Assembly: GCA_964006375.1 (NCBI GenBank)
Contig: OZ023269.1
Location: 59,101,468-59,165,467 of the forward strand
DNA length: 64,000 nt
Origin: Tillus elongatus
Taxonomy: Eukaryota; Arthropoda; Insecta; Coleoptera; Cleridae
Direction: 5' to 3'
This document shows, one piece after another, positions 10,417 through 21,910 of the stretch. Both the position numbers and the translations under genes were made by a program. Position 1 is the stretch's first letter. Each line of letters begins with the position of its first letter. The notes under the pieces were generated by a model. That model did no database searches. It was not told the DNA's origin and saw only the letters and a program-made list of their open reading frames with translations.

Positions 10417-11131
10417 CATTTAAATGGCACCCTATGCTGTAAATTTGTCTGTTGGAATCTATGCATTATTTTGCATACGAAGTCATCAAACATTATTTCA
10501 GCGGAATAATAAAAAATAATCGAAAACTATTGAATTTCCCTCTTTTATTTCTTCTAAACATACATAACTGAAGTTACCGGCACCTAATCCTCAGTGTTAA
10601 CACATTTGGGCAGGCATTATCGACGATCAATTAGTTTTTTTATCAAATAGAACTTGACAATGAACAAGTATCTAACTTTGCCAAGTGAATAAACCATGCC
10701 AGGAGTGCAAAACCTGTAAGCATTAAGTGAAGAACATGTTTTGAGCACTGTTAAGTACACTGTGGAACACCCGATTCACAACACATACTAAGACCTGACG
10801 GTTCTTTAACTAACAAGATCAACATCATCAGAAGATAAGTAATTTAAGCGCTTAACAACTTAACTTCCATTCATTTTAGGTTTCAGGTAATCGAAAACTA
10901 CTAACAATATGCTTAGTAAAAGAAACATTTATAAACATACACAAAACAAAAAAAAATGTTAACGAAATCCACTACATTTAGAATAGAGAAAACAAATAAA
11001 ACGTTGTCTGCTTACCATTTTAACCGCGAGTTACGAGAGGTATATATGACATTTTAAAAAAAGTCAATTCGCGGCTAACATTTCTGACAAAAAATACATT
11101 ACAAAAGATTCTAGGTAACCTAAAAGATAGG
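10417..11131. other. Unassigned DNA
   Basis: No coding or repeat structure was recognised in this stretch, apart from A-rich runs near 10940-10960. Confidence 0.4.
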
Positions 11132-11348
11132 GATAAAGCCACAGAAATATACGAAAGTGTTTGTAAGGACTGCAAACGTAAATATGTTGGGCAAACTAAA
11201 AGATCTATTAAGACTAAATTTAAAGAACTTGATCACAACTGAGATATGGTATAGGTATCACACATTGTTCAGCATATTTGGGATAATAATCACCACGTAG
11301 ATAAAAAAATCTTAAGTCAATCAAAATTCGACGCATATAAAATATAAG
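11132..11348 (+). pseudogene. Relic of a Penelope-like GIY-YIG endonuclease
   Basis: Translation from 11132 gives YESVCKDCKRKYVGQTKRSI, which parallels the GIY-YIG module of the Penelope element at 15021-16100 (YEIPCSDCSRTYIGQTNRSI). The frame stops at 11242. After a frameshift, HIVQHIWDNNHHVDKKIL (from 11261) matches the next part of the same module. In a live element this domain nicks the target DNA. It is a short dead fragment with no RT nearby, and differs enough to come from another Penelope family. Confidence 0.65.
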
Positions 11349-11356
11349 TATATACA

Positions 11357-11500
11357 GGGTGATTCATTAAGGGTGGCGACTGGCTGTATCTCAGAATTTT
11401 GCGAACATTTTTTTGTAACGAAAATGGCCACGAAAAAAAGCCTGAACATTGTTTACAGGGTTGTAGGTCGACCGCCAGGGGCGTAACTGAAAACCAAACA
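11357..11500 (+). repeat. Possible end of a DNA transposon (tacagggtg type)
   Basis: The sequence tacagggtgattcattaagg opens a GC-richer block. Such ends are common on insect cut-and-paste elements. No complementary end was found downstream, so the extent is unknown. Confidence 0.25.
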
Positions 11501-12310
11501 TAAAAAAAAACAGTTTTTTTGCAAACTATTGTCAATTAAGGTCTACTGAAAAAAATAAGAATATTCAGAACAATCTAAATATTTTTTGTAAAAAGAATTT
11601 TAATCTATCTTGGCAAATAAAAGGTGGGGGACAATGGGAATCTTGTTTTGAAAAAAACGCTTCTAAGTTCGGTTCTGTTTAACCAAATTTTTTAAACTTG
11701 GTCTTGTTCCAAAGAGTCAATAGGATATTTATAAATGCGAACCATTATAATAAATATTGTGAATGCTAGAGGGCGCTGCATATTTTTTTTACCAATCGTG
11801 TTTTTTATTGAAAATATTAAATAGAAACATGTAAGTTTGACCCCGCCTTATAAAAATACAGTAAATTAGCAACAAACCAGTTATAAAACCCGACATCAAT
11901 ATCTTTTATCTACCCAAAGTTATTTAAAAAAAATATGCTAATAGTGGGGATTGTTTCTTTACTTATTGATTAGGTTCTTTACCGTCAATAAAATTTCACA
12001 AGTTGTCTCCCGTCAACAATATTTATCATGATATTATTGCTTATAACATAAATCTACAAAAGCATAAAATTGATAAAAGCAGCATTTATCTAGTTATTTT
12101 ATATACTGGAAATGTTTCCCATTATTTGCTATAAATTAATTCAGTCTTGATTGTCCTACACGATCTGGACACCAACAATGTGGCTCTGGTCGGGATACTA
12201 GGTCATTTGGGCCTTGTAAAACAGGGTACCAAAGCGAGTTATACCGGAATAGATCCTGCACTGTGCATATCTCTATGCACCGTAAAACACACCTTGGAAA
12301 CCTAGATGGA
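11501..12310. other. Unassigned AT-rich DNA
   Basis: No coding signal, RNA gene or clear repeat was recognised. Confidence 0.4.
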
Positions 12311-13020
12311 GCAATAATAATAATAATACATATTAAATCTTAAGGTGCCTTTTTCTTCCTTAGGGCTCGTCCGCGTCTTTGCTGCCCCGATAGCACCGCA
12401 GCCTTTGGCTTATTGTGCATGCCCATTGTCTTTTCTACCCCACCCATTCCGAAATCACTTTGCCTTGAACTAGTCTGCACAGCAATTGGTAGTGTGAAGT
12501 TTTATATTGCTCTGCCTCCGGTCTAGGCTGACCGTAGACAAGTTGTATTTGCGGTCCAGAGCTTTACACTCGCACAAGATGCGCTGGGCTGATTCCTCTC
12601 CCTCGCTGCAGAGTCTGCATGCCAGGTCCCCCTCGAACCGCCCCATTTTATGCAGGTGTTTCTTGACGGCCATGTGTCCCGTCAAGAGTCCTGTTATGTT
12701 TCTGAGCTGTCCTCGGCTAAGATTTAGCAGCTCCACAGCTCTCTTTGAACTGGGTTCCTCAATTACTGACTTCCCATGCCTGAGCCCTGGACAGTCTTCC
12801 CAGTACACCTTGTGTTCCTTTCTGACCCAGGACTTAATGGCTCCCCTGGCAGTGCTCTTTGTCACGCCCAGAACCGGTTCTGGTCCCATAAATGGCTCGC
12901 TGACCCTCTCTTCCCGAGACTGTCAGATTCTTCATTGCCTTTGACCCCCGAGTGACCCGGCACCCAGATGAGGGTGACGTCATTCTGCCCAGCCAGGTCG
13001 CTCGTCTCGTCGGCCATGGA
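12311..13020 (-). pseudogene. 3' end of a non-LTR retrotransposon (RNase H and tail)
   Basis: On the minus strand, WVPGHSGVKGNEESDSL (about 12930-12980) is the end of an RNase H domain. After a frameshift near 12895 the frame 12889-12470 gives GPEPVLGV, LSRGQLRNITGLLTGH, HLHKMG and CRLCSEGEESAQRILCEC, the Cys-rich C-terminal block found after RNase H in R1/I/LOA-type elements. The element ends at 12311 in a short (ATT)n run, as I-type elements do, and is 5'-truncated at 13020 against a mariner pseudogene, as expected after incomplete target-primed copying. The clade is not certain. Confidence 0.7.
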
Positions 13021-13021
13021 A

Positions 13022-13735
13022 AAATACTAGCTCTTCTAATCCACTTATTTTAAAACGTGGCATCTAAATAATTTCGGACAACTCTGGCAAAATGTGCTGG
13101 ACAACCATTTCTAGTCTGTTTTGAATTGGAACATCTTTTGGGAGAATGGGTAAAACATTATTTAGAAATTCTAAGTACCTTTCTCCCGTTGATTTTCATT
13201 CAAAGAAAAATGGTCCGATAATCTTCGAGTTTAAATACCACACCACCCGTTTACTTTCCAGCGATTTTTAAAATTGACTTCCCTCTGCCAATGTGGGTTG
13301 GTCTCTGACCAGTAAGGGTGTTTTGTAAGTTTACTTTATCAGAGCTTGAAGGTCTGGGATCTCATTTAACATACGTTTTAACCAGTTGCAATGGTCTACT
13401 CGATGATCAAAATCTGTTTCGTTTAATTCTTGATGTAAAACAACATGGTAGTATTCTGTTTACCAAGGAATAATTTAATCCTAGCTCTCTTACAATGTCC
13501 CTAATACTTATGTGTGGTTCAGCTCCAACATATGCCAACACATTTGCAACATTTTCTTCATTTCTATTTCTCTGTACCCTATTTATTACTGAAACAGATT
13601 GAACATTGCCAGCTTCTCGTAACCGTCTAGCCAATCTTTTAAAAACTTTTTTCAAATGAGTCTGTCTTCCAGGATACCTTAACGCATATTCCCTTTCAGC
13701 AATGACTGCATTTTGCAGGCTTTCAAAATGGTGAA
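13022..13735 (-). pseudogene. Mariner-type transposase pseudogene
   Basis: The minus strand encodes a helix-turn-helix half, open at 13655-13407, with ETYP-like REYALRYPGRQTH upstream, then NVQSVSVINRVQRNRNEENV and ISIRDIVRELGLNYSLVNRIL. Degraded catalytic-domain pieces follow, for example NGCPAHFARVVRNYLDATF near 13045-13110. The C-terminal catalytic part is missing where the non-LTR element abuts at 13020. The layout matches the intact-looking transposase at 27221-28297, so it is probably a related family. Several stops and shifts make it dead. Confidence 0.7.
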
Positions 13736-13979
13736 AGTTTTATTGAGAACCTCCCTTGAGAACTTGAGGAAGCTAGTAGTTGTCTTTTACCTGACACCTA
13801 GTTTAAATAAAAGCTCTAGCCTGACCTGACAAGTATAAATACAAGTTGAGAGGTTAAGTTACTCATTATCTGATGACGCGAATCTTGTCAGCGAAACGAA
13901 TATAAAGTCTTAAAAATGTGTGGTGGTGAATTTGGTTTTCCAAAGTGTGTACTTATAACGATTAAGCACTTACTATGGC
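13736..13979 (+). repeat. 5' flank / LTR-like region of the Penelope element with a hammerhead-like core
   Basis: This non-coding leader precedes the Penelope ORF. It contains ctgatgac (13870-13877), gcgaaac (13891-13897) and gtc (13907-13909), the conserved pieces of a hammerhead ribozyme in order, although helix I and helix II are weak. Hammerheads are known in the LTR-like repeats of Penelope elements. The start of the repeat is not defined. Confidence 0.4.
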
Positions 13980-15000
13980 TTGGAAGTACGAAATTTTGTG
14001 CTGTCACCTAATTATATAAACCGACCAATAGAAGCTCACGGCGCATGCGCCACCTACAATCTCCGACGTAGACCAGACAGGAGCGATAGCACATACACAA
14101 CACTACACAACATAAATCCCACACAACAGTCACATAATGCCAATCCTACTATAGTAGTTCACAACCTTTCAAATTCCAACATAAGTGACGTCGCCATCAA
14201 AGTCCTATCCAATGGTTTTAATTTTGCACCAACCCCTGAATTCATCCCAATAGAAAAGATAATTTCCCAATCAGAAGATGCGATAACACACTTACCGACT
14301 GACGAAGCTGAAATTATGAGACAGGATATTGCCAGGTTATTATGTTCTGCTAAACCTCCACCTTCTAACCTTTCTTCTCATGAACGACAGTCAATCAGAG
14401 ACCTAAACCGAAACACAGAAATTATAATCCTACCAGCAGACAAAGGCAACAGTCATACTCGACAAAACAGACTATATACAACAGATGGACAATATACTAA
14501 GCAGCACAGACTACAGACAAATCCCTAACCACCCTACAACTTATCTTAAAAAGAAAACCAAAACTATCATCAACAACTCCCAACTCAGTCCTGACCTGAA
14601 AAAAGAACTAATCCCCCGCAAAAAATCATCTCGCATCCTAGAAAATACGGTCTCCCGAAATTCCATAAGCCTGATATTCCCCTTCGCCCTATCGTAAGTG
14701 CTCACCGTTCACCCACACAAAAACTTGCAAAACATCTAGCCAAAACTCTCCAACCATTAGCAGAAAACGCTACATCCTATGTCAAAAACTCTACCCATTT
14801 CATTGACCTTCTTCAAAAGAACACCATTTCTCAAAACGACATCCTAGTTAGCTTTGATATAGTTTCCTTATTTACTAATATACCTCTATCTGAAACCCTT
14901 GACATTCTCAAAAATAAACACAATATTTCCCACAATACCTTAGCTCTTCTAGAACACTGCACATCTAACACTCATTTCCTTTTTCAAAACAAATTTTAGA
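13980..15000 (+). pseudogene. Penelope polyprotein, N-terminal and RT finger region
   Basis: The frame from 13980 has no recognised domain for its first 100 residues beyond a Penelope-like TYNLRRRPDRSD motif. Next comes the conserved EIIILPADKGN block, where a frameshift moves to the frame ending 14697. A further shift leads to LAKTLQPLAENATSYVKNS and FDIVSLFTNIPLSETL at about 14730-14910. The TAG at 14998-15000 separates this from the RT palm. All blocks are in the family's usual order, so the damage is small indels and not rearrangement. Confidence 0.8.
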
Positions 15001-15020
15001 AACAAGTTCCAGGGGCTCCA

Positions 15021-16100
15021 ATGGGTTCACCACTCGCTCCTGGATTGGCTAACATTTTCATGGAAAACTTCGAGACACAAGCCCTCAATTCCTTCCAACT
15101 TAAACCAACCTGTTGGTTAAGACACGTTGACGACATTTTCACTGTCTGGCCACACGGTAAAGAATCTCTAAACGAATTCCTTTCTTACCTAAATAACATC
15201 AACCCCCATATCCAGTTCACCATGGAAATAGAAAATCATTTTTCTTTGCCTTTCTTAGATGTACGCATCACTAAAAACCCAGTCAGAGGGTTTTCTTACA
15301 CTGTCTACCGAAAACCAACCCATACTAATCGTTATCTTAACGCACAATCTCATCATCGCCCATCGCAACTAAATTCCGTGGTTCGAACACTAGTAACACG
15401 ATCCTTTAGAGTAACGGACAAGAACAACAAACAGACAGAATTAAACTTTTTAAGACAGACATTGCTAGAAAACGGATGCGACAACAATCACATACTACGA
15501 AACATTAGAAACGCACAACAAACTACTACACCACAACAAGAACAAACAGAGCAGACACAACAACACACAGCGTTTTTACCGTACATTAAAGATGTCACTG
15601 ACAAAATCAGCCGAATTTTTAGAACCCATAATATCAAAACCGTATTCACAAAAGAGCAAAAACTGTCAAATCTGATAACAATTCCCAAGCATACGATTCC
15701 AAACGAATCCCACGGAGTTTACGAAATTCCTTGTTCCGACTGTTCCCGAACTTATATAGGACAAACCAATAGAAGCATCCACAATAGAATATATGAACAC
15801 AACCTCGCAGTTAGAAAATCCGACCCCTCATCGGCGCTGGCCATGCATCATATTCATACAGGACAAAAAATAGACTTCAATAATGCCAAAACAATAGCAC
15901 CGGTTTACAACTTCAAAACGAGAATTAACCGCGAAGCAATCAAGATTGAAAAACGTCCCGATTGTTTAAATAAGAGAGATGATGGTCTTCGCCTTCCGAC
16001 TACCTGGAAACCTATTATATCTTCATTACAAACACACAAAAAGAAAATAAATTCCACACCATTTAATTTCCCCATTATCTGTCTCAACAAATGCCGGTGA
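15021..16100 (+). pseudogene. Penelope RT palm/thumb and GIY-YIG endonuclease
   Basis: A 359-residue frame starts in the RT palm (GSPLAPGLANIFMENFE), has RHVDDIF as catalytic loop, LPFLDVRI and YRKPTHTNRYL in the thumb, then a linker rich in Gln/Thr. The endonuclease has GVYEIPCSDCSRTYIGQT, RIYEHN, SALAMHHIHTGQKIDF, and a terminal REAIKIEKRPDCLNKRDDG. The conserved Gly-x-Tyr and Tyr-x-Gly pair (GVY, YIG) and the Arg and Glu expected of the fold are present, so this half could be folded. It lacks its own start and is cut off from the RT fingers by a stop. Confidence 0.88.
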
Positions 16101-16290
16101 CCCTCTTAATCCTGCTCATCCTCTAAGTACCATGACCAAAGCCCCCCACTTAATTGACCGTGAACCTACTACTTTCACTGATAACGAAGCAGGTAGACGG
16201 AACGACATATATAAGACAAGACTTGCCAGATCTCTCTGAGGCCTAGGGTTGAACACACTGAGACCTCACAGACGATCTCCGGCGATATTT

Positions 16291-16386
16291 GGGGAGTAGG
16301 CAGATTGAGGCCCCGTAATCGAGCTACAACAACCCAACCCACCTTTGTCCACCGCTCTAAGGAGTAGGCAGATTGAGGCCTTAGAG
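16291..16386 (+). repeat. Two hairpins sharing a 16-base loop
   Basis: agtaggcagattgagg occurs at 16295-16310 and 16363-16378. The first copy is bracketed by gggg/cccc, the second by ctctaagg/ccttagag. The loop is the same but the stem differs in a pairing-preserving way. The element is non-coding, 190 bases after the Penelope ORF, and could belong to its 3' repeat. Confidence 0.6.
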
Positions 16387-16521
16387 TGTCCTTAAATATT
16401 TCCTTTACCTCTTGAAAATGGCTTCAAAACAGGAGCCGAAACACCTAGTTTTCATAAATTATGGACGCAGTTCAACCCGAGAACCAAGTATGTCTTACAT
16501 TAAAGACCGCGGAAATCTTTC

Positions 16522-17281
<760 letters not shown>

Positions 17282-17713
17282 TTATTTAATACACTCGTTG
17301 GTTTCATATTCATAATCAATCGGCTTTAATGCTAAATATTCAACACTTGGTGCAATCAACTTTGAATGTGTTTTCATCAAGGAGTACCAATTTATCAATT
17401 TTTTAGTATATTTACATTGGAAATAGGAGCCCCAAACTGTGGAAACTAAAAATTGTTCATCTGCATGCCACTGCTGGTGACCATGAAGGCCCTCTGCCTC
17501 CAATTCTTCACATATAGCCACTGTATCACACCACGCATACTTATTTGGAGTATATATGTCTTGAACAATATTGTCTCCAACATATAAAAACCGGGGATTT
17601 TCCTTACCAGACAACAATGACAAAAATGTTTTTAAATCTGCCCAGTTACCATGAGTATAAATTTCCCCACGGCGTAAATTACTTGGATGTACAGCCTCCG
17701 TTTCTTTTAGGTC
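17282..17713 (-). CDS. NT5DC1: NT5DC1-like 5'-nucleotidase domain protein, terminal exon
   Basis: The minus-strand frame ends at 17282 and encodes about 143 residues of the C-terminal part of a HAD-type 5'-nucleotidase-domain protein. The block RFLYVGDNIVQDI holds the HAD motif IV pattern (G-D-x(5)-D). Around it are GNWADLKTFLSLLSG before and WCDTVAICEELEAE, STVWGSYFQ and IAPSVEYLALKPIDYEY after, in the order seen in animal NT5DC1. A splice acceptor (tttgttttcag) immediately precedes GAC at 17713, so this is a terminal exon; upstream exons should lie at higher coordinates but none was recognised in the window. No stop or shift is visible, unlike all surrounding elements. The substrate of NT5DC1 is not well known. 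The exon could still be part of a non-functional gene. Confidence 0.82.
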   Translation of the reverse strand, partial: DLKETEAVHPSNLRRGEIYTHGNWADLKTFLSLLSGKENPRFLYVGDNIVQDIYTPNKYAWCDTVAICEELEAEGLHGHQQWHADEQFLVSTVWGSYFQCKYTKKLINWYSLMKTHSKLIAPSVEYLALKPIDYEYETNECIK

Positions 17714-18539
17714 CTGAAAACAAAACAAAAAACTTCACTGAATGTGTTATCACCCAACCTAATAATATAAAACATTACTTTTCTGTGTTTTAGTATATTC
17801 CAATGTTATGATTTTCTTTCCCAATGTTTAACACCACCCCACCCCACCCTTCTCAACCAACCGCTTTGAAAAACAAAAGATGTTTTCACTTTTTCCCCAT
17901 CTCATTTTTACTTCATTTGTACCACTCCGGCACCACTACATTCTATATTGTGTTATAACCATTGCCTAACTATGTATTGGGGGTGGGGGGAATGCTCGCC
18001 CTAATCAGCCGACATTGCGAAGGGAGCCGTTTATAAAAAGACACCCCTCATAAGGTCTTTTGTAGGTTGCTGTCGAAACGATGATGCTCAGTGCCACTTT
18101 CAGTAAAGCGTTGGTAGGACATAAATTATATCTCCAGCGCAACTTTGCCCTGAAATACCGGGTGCTCTCTGTAAAAATGCCTCATCCTAGGATGCGGGTC
18201 CCTTCTATAGTGAATAACCCCAACTCACACTAGCTGCTTGTAGGATTAAAGAAACAGACCAGGCAATGAATATAAACCCTAACAAAATCCTAACGCTCTC
18301 AATGTTCAGGCAACTGGAGAACCAGTGGAGGTGGAGGTGTAAAAAATTGCCATCTGGAGTAATCGGCTTAACCGTTTCCTTGTGTCTCCGGTCAGTTGTT
18401 TTGTCTTAACATCTATGCGTTCAAGTTTTTTTTCGTCCTCGGATTAGTGACTGGGTGATTTTAAAAGCTCACACCCCTCATAGGAGGACGTGGGTTTGGT
18501 GGTTGAAGTGGGAATAGTGGGTCGACTAATACCAGATGA
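17714..18539. other. Probable intron / unassigned DNA
   Basis: Starts with the polypyrimidine tract of the NT5DC1-like acceptor (minus strand). It contains a C-rich stretch at 17830-17850 and no recognisable exon. Confidence 0.4.
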
Positions 18540-20425
18540 TCTCAGAGAGATGTTGACGAAATGCGAATGGTTAGACTGGAGGGAAACAGTCCCACACATT
18601 AGCTTTGGGCAGGTATTATTCCGACTTTAAGTCAAGGGTTCCACAACTCCACAGAAACCCACAGCCACTACCACCAGTCCACCTACAGAGACTGGGACAG
18701 GCCCTTCTGGGAGCGCAAAAGCTCAGAATGTACCCACACATACAGGTGACTCAACAGAGAGTAGCGGATCAGTACCGTGTCATACTTAGGAACAACCTTA
18801 TTCCACAAACGAGACTGAATACCATCAAACAGCAAGTTGAATGTCTAATTACTAACATTGCGGTTAGAGAAAATAACGACATGCTGTTTGATGGTAGTAA
18901 TAATCTGCAGCCTGTACATATGGGCACGCAAGAAGATGAGGAACTCATTGACAAATTGTCCACAGAAATGAGATGTGCAGTCACGGAGTATGAAGGAACA
19001 TATCCTCTTAGTAGACCACCACTACCTAGGCTAAGATTATATAGAAAGCTGGCAATTATACTGAAACTTTTGAGCAGAATAATTTTGCCATCACACCTTC
19101 TAGATATCAACACACTGGAGCACATGTATACGCTAATTTACTGTGCAGCAACTGCAGCAATTAGAGCTCAAGGCATTAAGATTTCTGATCGAAGGTCCAA
19201 TCACAGAGATCTGTGTCAAAGAGTGCCCTCCTGGAAAAAAAGTTTAATAAGTAGAAACACTTCAAAAATAAATTGGGACAACTGACGCAATACATTGGAG
19301 GAGTACAGACAAGAAAATTGCAGAAACGAGTAAAGGAAATAATAGGCCGAATTCGACAACACTCAGCACATGATCCAGTCAACCACACTGCACAATAATG
19401 TTTGAACAACTTAAAACAGAAGCTTTCTGTATATGCAGAACGCTTGAGGAGATATAAAGCGAGCAACAATAGGAAGTGCCACAATGCAATGTTTGAATGC
19501 TCTGAAAGGACTTTCTACAGTCAGCTTAATTCAGCTACGAATGCAGCCACCGATACTTTCCCAAATAAGGAACAAATTGAAGAGTCCTGGAAAATTCAAC
19601 TGGCCACACCAGCCAAAGGATCTATGGGATGCGAAGAACAGCTAATAATTGATTCGGTTATGTGCAATCAGGCTTACAATGGACGAATAAATCTCTTTGC
19701 TGCCTTCGTGGACTACAAAAAGGCATTTGATTCAGTTCTACACGAATGGCTTATAAGTGTGATGAAGATCTATAAGATCGATACTTATATCCTGAGGTTC
19801 CTTGAACACACAATCTCTACTTGGAGAACAAAACTTCAGTTATGGGTACAAACGGTTGATAACTTCGTAACCAGCACAATACCAATTAGATGAGGTATAT
19901 TTCAAGGCAACTCGCTAAGCTTATTGTGGTTCTGCCTCACATTGAATCCACTATCAAACCGCCTGAACTCTGCCAGATATTGCTTCGGTATAAAAATCAT
20001 TGGCAGGGAGCAGCTGAGGGTAAATTATCTGCTGTATATGGATGATCTTAAGCTGATGGCGTCTACAAAGAACCACCTGGAACAACTCCTTAAACTCGTG
20101 GAAGGGTTTTCCAGAGATATTGACATGCAGTTGGGGCTTGACAAATGTCGCACCTTATGTGTAGTCAGAGGGAACATACAACCAAATGTATATGAAATGC
20201 ATAATGGCCATCAAATTGCCTCGATGGATGTAGAAGAGTGTTATAAATACCTGGGAATACAGCAAGCAAGAAAAATAAACACTCAGTAATGAAGAACCAC
20301 GAGACACACGAGTTTACGAAACGAATAAAGCAGGTGGTGTGAGCACATTTCTACAGTAGGAACCTAACTATGGCTATTAATAAATATGCATTTTCTGCAC
20401 GTAGCTTTTCATGTGGGTGGTTGCG
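18540..20425 (+). pseudogene. Non-LTR retrotransposon ORF, copy 1 (internally deleted)
   Basis: Frames 18605-19285, 19402-19893 and 19924-20289 form one decayed protein. The N-terminal part (e.g. SRPPLPRLRLYRKL, VPSWKKSL, RLRRYKASNNRK) precedes an RT with VDYKKAFDSVLHEWL, the palm block QGNSLSLLWFCLTLNPLS, YLLYMDDLKLMA (DD pair) and YKYLGIQ. Near 19590-19630 the text jumps from the pre-RT region straight to GCEEQLIIDSVM, so the RT fingers are deleted. Stops at 19285, 19893 and 20289 add to the damage. RT style resembles R2/R4-group elements, but the clade was not established. Reverse transcription on a nicked target would be its role. Confidence 0.7.
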
Positions 20426-21299
20426 AAAACACCTGGACTAGGTCAAACAAAGAACCAAAGTGAAGGGGGCACAGACTCAGAACAAACTGTTTGAGTCAAA
20501 CCAAAAACAATTTTACCGTGAACTCAACAATACACCTGAGCAATCTGAATAAATCTCGGATATTTATCCAGAATTATTTAAACAATACTGGAGTGAAATC
20601 TGATCACAAAACGTCAATTGCATCGTGGATCCAAAATATAGAACAATGTATGCAAAACACCCCGACAATGTTAAACGCACCCTTTACTTTACAGGAAATA
20701 GAGATGTGTATCAAGAGGAAGCCAAATTGGAAGACACCAGGCCCTGATAGCATCCACCACTTTTGGCTCAAGCGGTTTTCCTTACTACATCCTGTCATGG
20801 CAGAGTTGTTCTGTAGGGTCATGCAAAATCCATCGAGTTTTCCTGAATTTCTTACAGTAGGACGAACATCCTTGCTACATAAAAGCAGCTCGAGAACCGA
20901 ACCCAAGAACTACCGCGCAATTACGTGCCTCTCCACCATGTTCAAGCTTTTTTCCACACTATTATATCACAGGATTTATGAACACTGCGAGAAAAATGAC
21001 CTCATATGCATGGAGCAAAGGGGATGCCTTCGATGCAAGGAACAACTCATGATCGATGGAATTATCCTTAACCATGCACAAATAAGTTGCAGGAACCTTA
21101 AGGGCCCTACACACGACACTGGTTGTTGATCCGGCGGCGTGCACAGGCCAGCCTGCGTGTATGTACGTGCAGTCTAAATAATTGACCGGATGGATTTGTC
21201 TCTGCTTGATATTTGCCTGCACAGACTTGCATAAACTGAGTGTGTGGATGCATGCACAGGCCAGGAGCGTCAGTCAAATGTTAATCTTGCTATCTAAAC

Positions 21300-21443
21300 A
21301 TGTCGTCAGAAAACAATACCGAACCATTTTTGCCAGAATTTATCAAGCTATATAGAGCTCTTCAGTGTCTTTGGAAACTAAAGTTCAAGGCGTATATGGA
21401 CAAGCAGAAAAAGGCTGCTTCATATGAAGTATTAACATCATAA
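21300..21443 (+). pseudogene. Harbinger MADF-domain (Myb-like) protein, N-terminal relic
   Basis: From an ATG at 21300 the frame reads FLPEFIKLYRALQCLWKLK then DKQKKAASYEVL, the start of a MADF DNA-binding domain. The frame closes at 21441 with TAA. In live PIF/Harbinger elements this second protein carries the transposase to the nucleus and binds the ends. Only about 47 residues of the domain remain. Confidence 0.6.
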
Positions 21444-21529
21444 CTGCAGCTGCAGATTTACTGCGTTTCTGAAAATTCTAAATATTGCAGCCAGAATTCC
21501 ATTTTTTACATCACGTCTCGCACGTGATA

Positions 21530-21910
21530 GTCTTAATTAAACATTATTTTCTCTTGTCTAAATTTCTTTGACTGAATGGCTTCAAAAAAATGTGTTCTCA
21601 GTGCAAATGCTTTGTCGTCTACAACATAGCGCAGCATTTCCACAGTAGTACTAGTTTTCTCTTCAATTTATTGTTTGTGAGTGTTTCATAAAATTTCATG
21701 GTCTCTACTCTATAACTCCTCCATTCTTCCATTTACTCCGAAGTCACACATAATAAAGTCATAGTTTGTATTAACTACAGCCATTAAAACCAAACTGTGT
21801 GCACATTTATAATTATAGAAGGATGAACCACTGCCTGAGGGAAGAATGCAACATGCTTTCCATCAACTGACCAACACAGTGATGAAAACTCCACTTCAAT
21901 TCAAAAATGC
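21530..21910 (-). pseudogene. Harbinger transposase relic
   Basis: Reading the minus strand from higher to lower coordinates gives VDGKHVAFFPQA (about 21860-21830), then AVVNTNYDFIMCDFGVNGR (about 21790-21730), then YVVDDKAFALRTHFFEA (about 21635-21575), in different frames. The order and spacing match the DDE catalytic domain of PIF/Harbinger transposases, with DGKH, the NY-x-F-x-x-x-D block and the GDEAF-like block (here DDKAF). Frameshifts between blocks show it is dead. Confidence 0.6.

Larger units (their letters stand above)
13980..16100 (+). mobile_element. Penelope-like retroelement (RT plus GIY-YIG endonuclease), damaged
   Basis: One polyprotein is spread over several frames. The N-terminal part is at 13980-14528, a short frame at 14485-14697, an ATG-less frame at about 14697-14997, and the long C-terminal frame at 15021-16100. 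RT marks include ILPADKGN, SFDIVSLFTNIP, APMGSPLAPGLANIFME and RHVDDIFTVW; the catalytic pair DD is present. The GIY-YIG part is near the C-terminus. At least two frameshifts and a TAG (14998-15000) break it. Such elements insert through endonuclease nicking and target-primed copying, often leaving partial tandem or inverted tails. Confidence 0.92.

Noticed and set aside
10049..10509. Long open frames on both strands across the CA/CCAA tract
   Set aside because: The residues simply follow the repeat period (Thr-His, Asn-Gln-Pro-Thr, Leu-Val-Gly-Trp), and all frames are open at once.
12507..12944. 145-residue plus-strand frame
   Set aside because: Antisense of the minus-strand RNase H tail of the non-LTR element, which has clear family motifs.
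17545..17793. 82-residue plus-strand frame
   Set aside because: Antisense to the NT5DC1-like exon and its acceptor.
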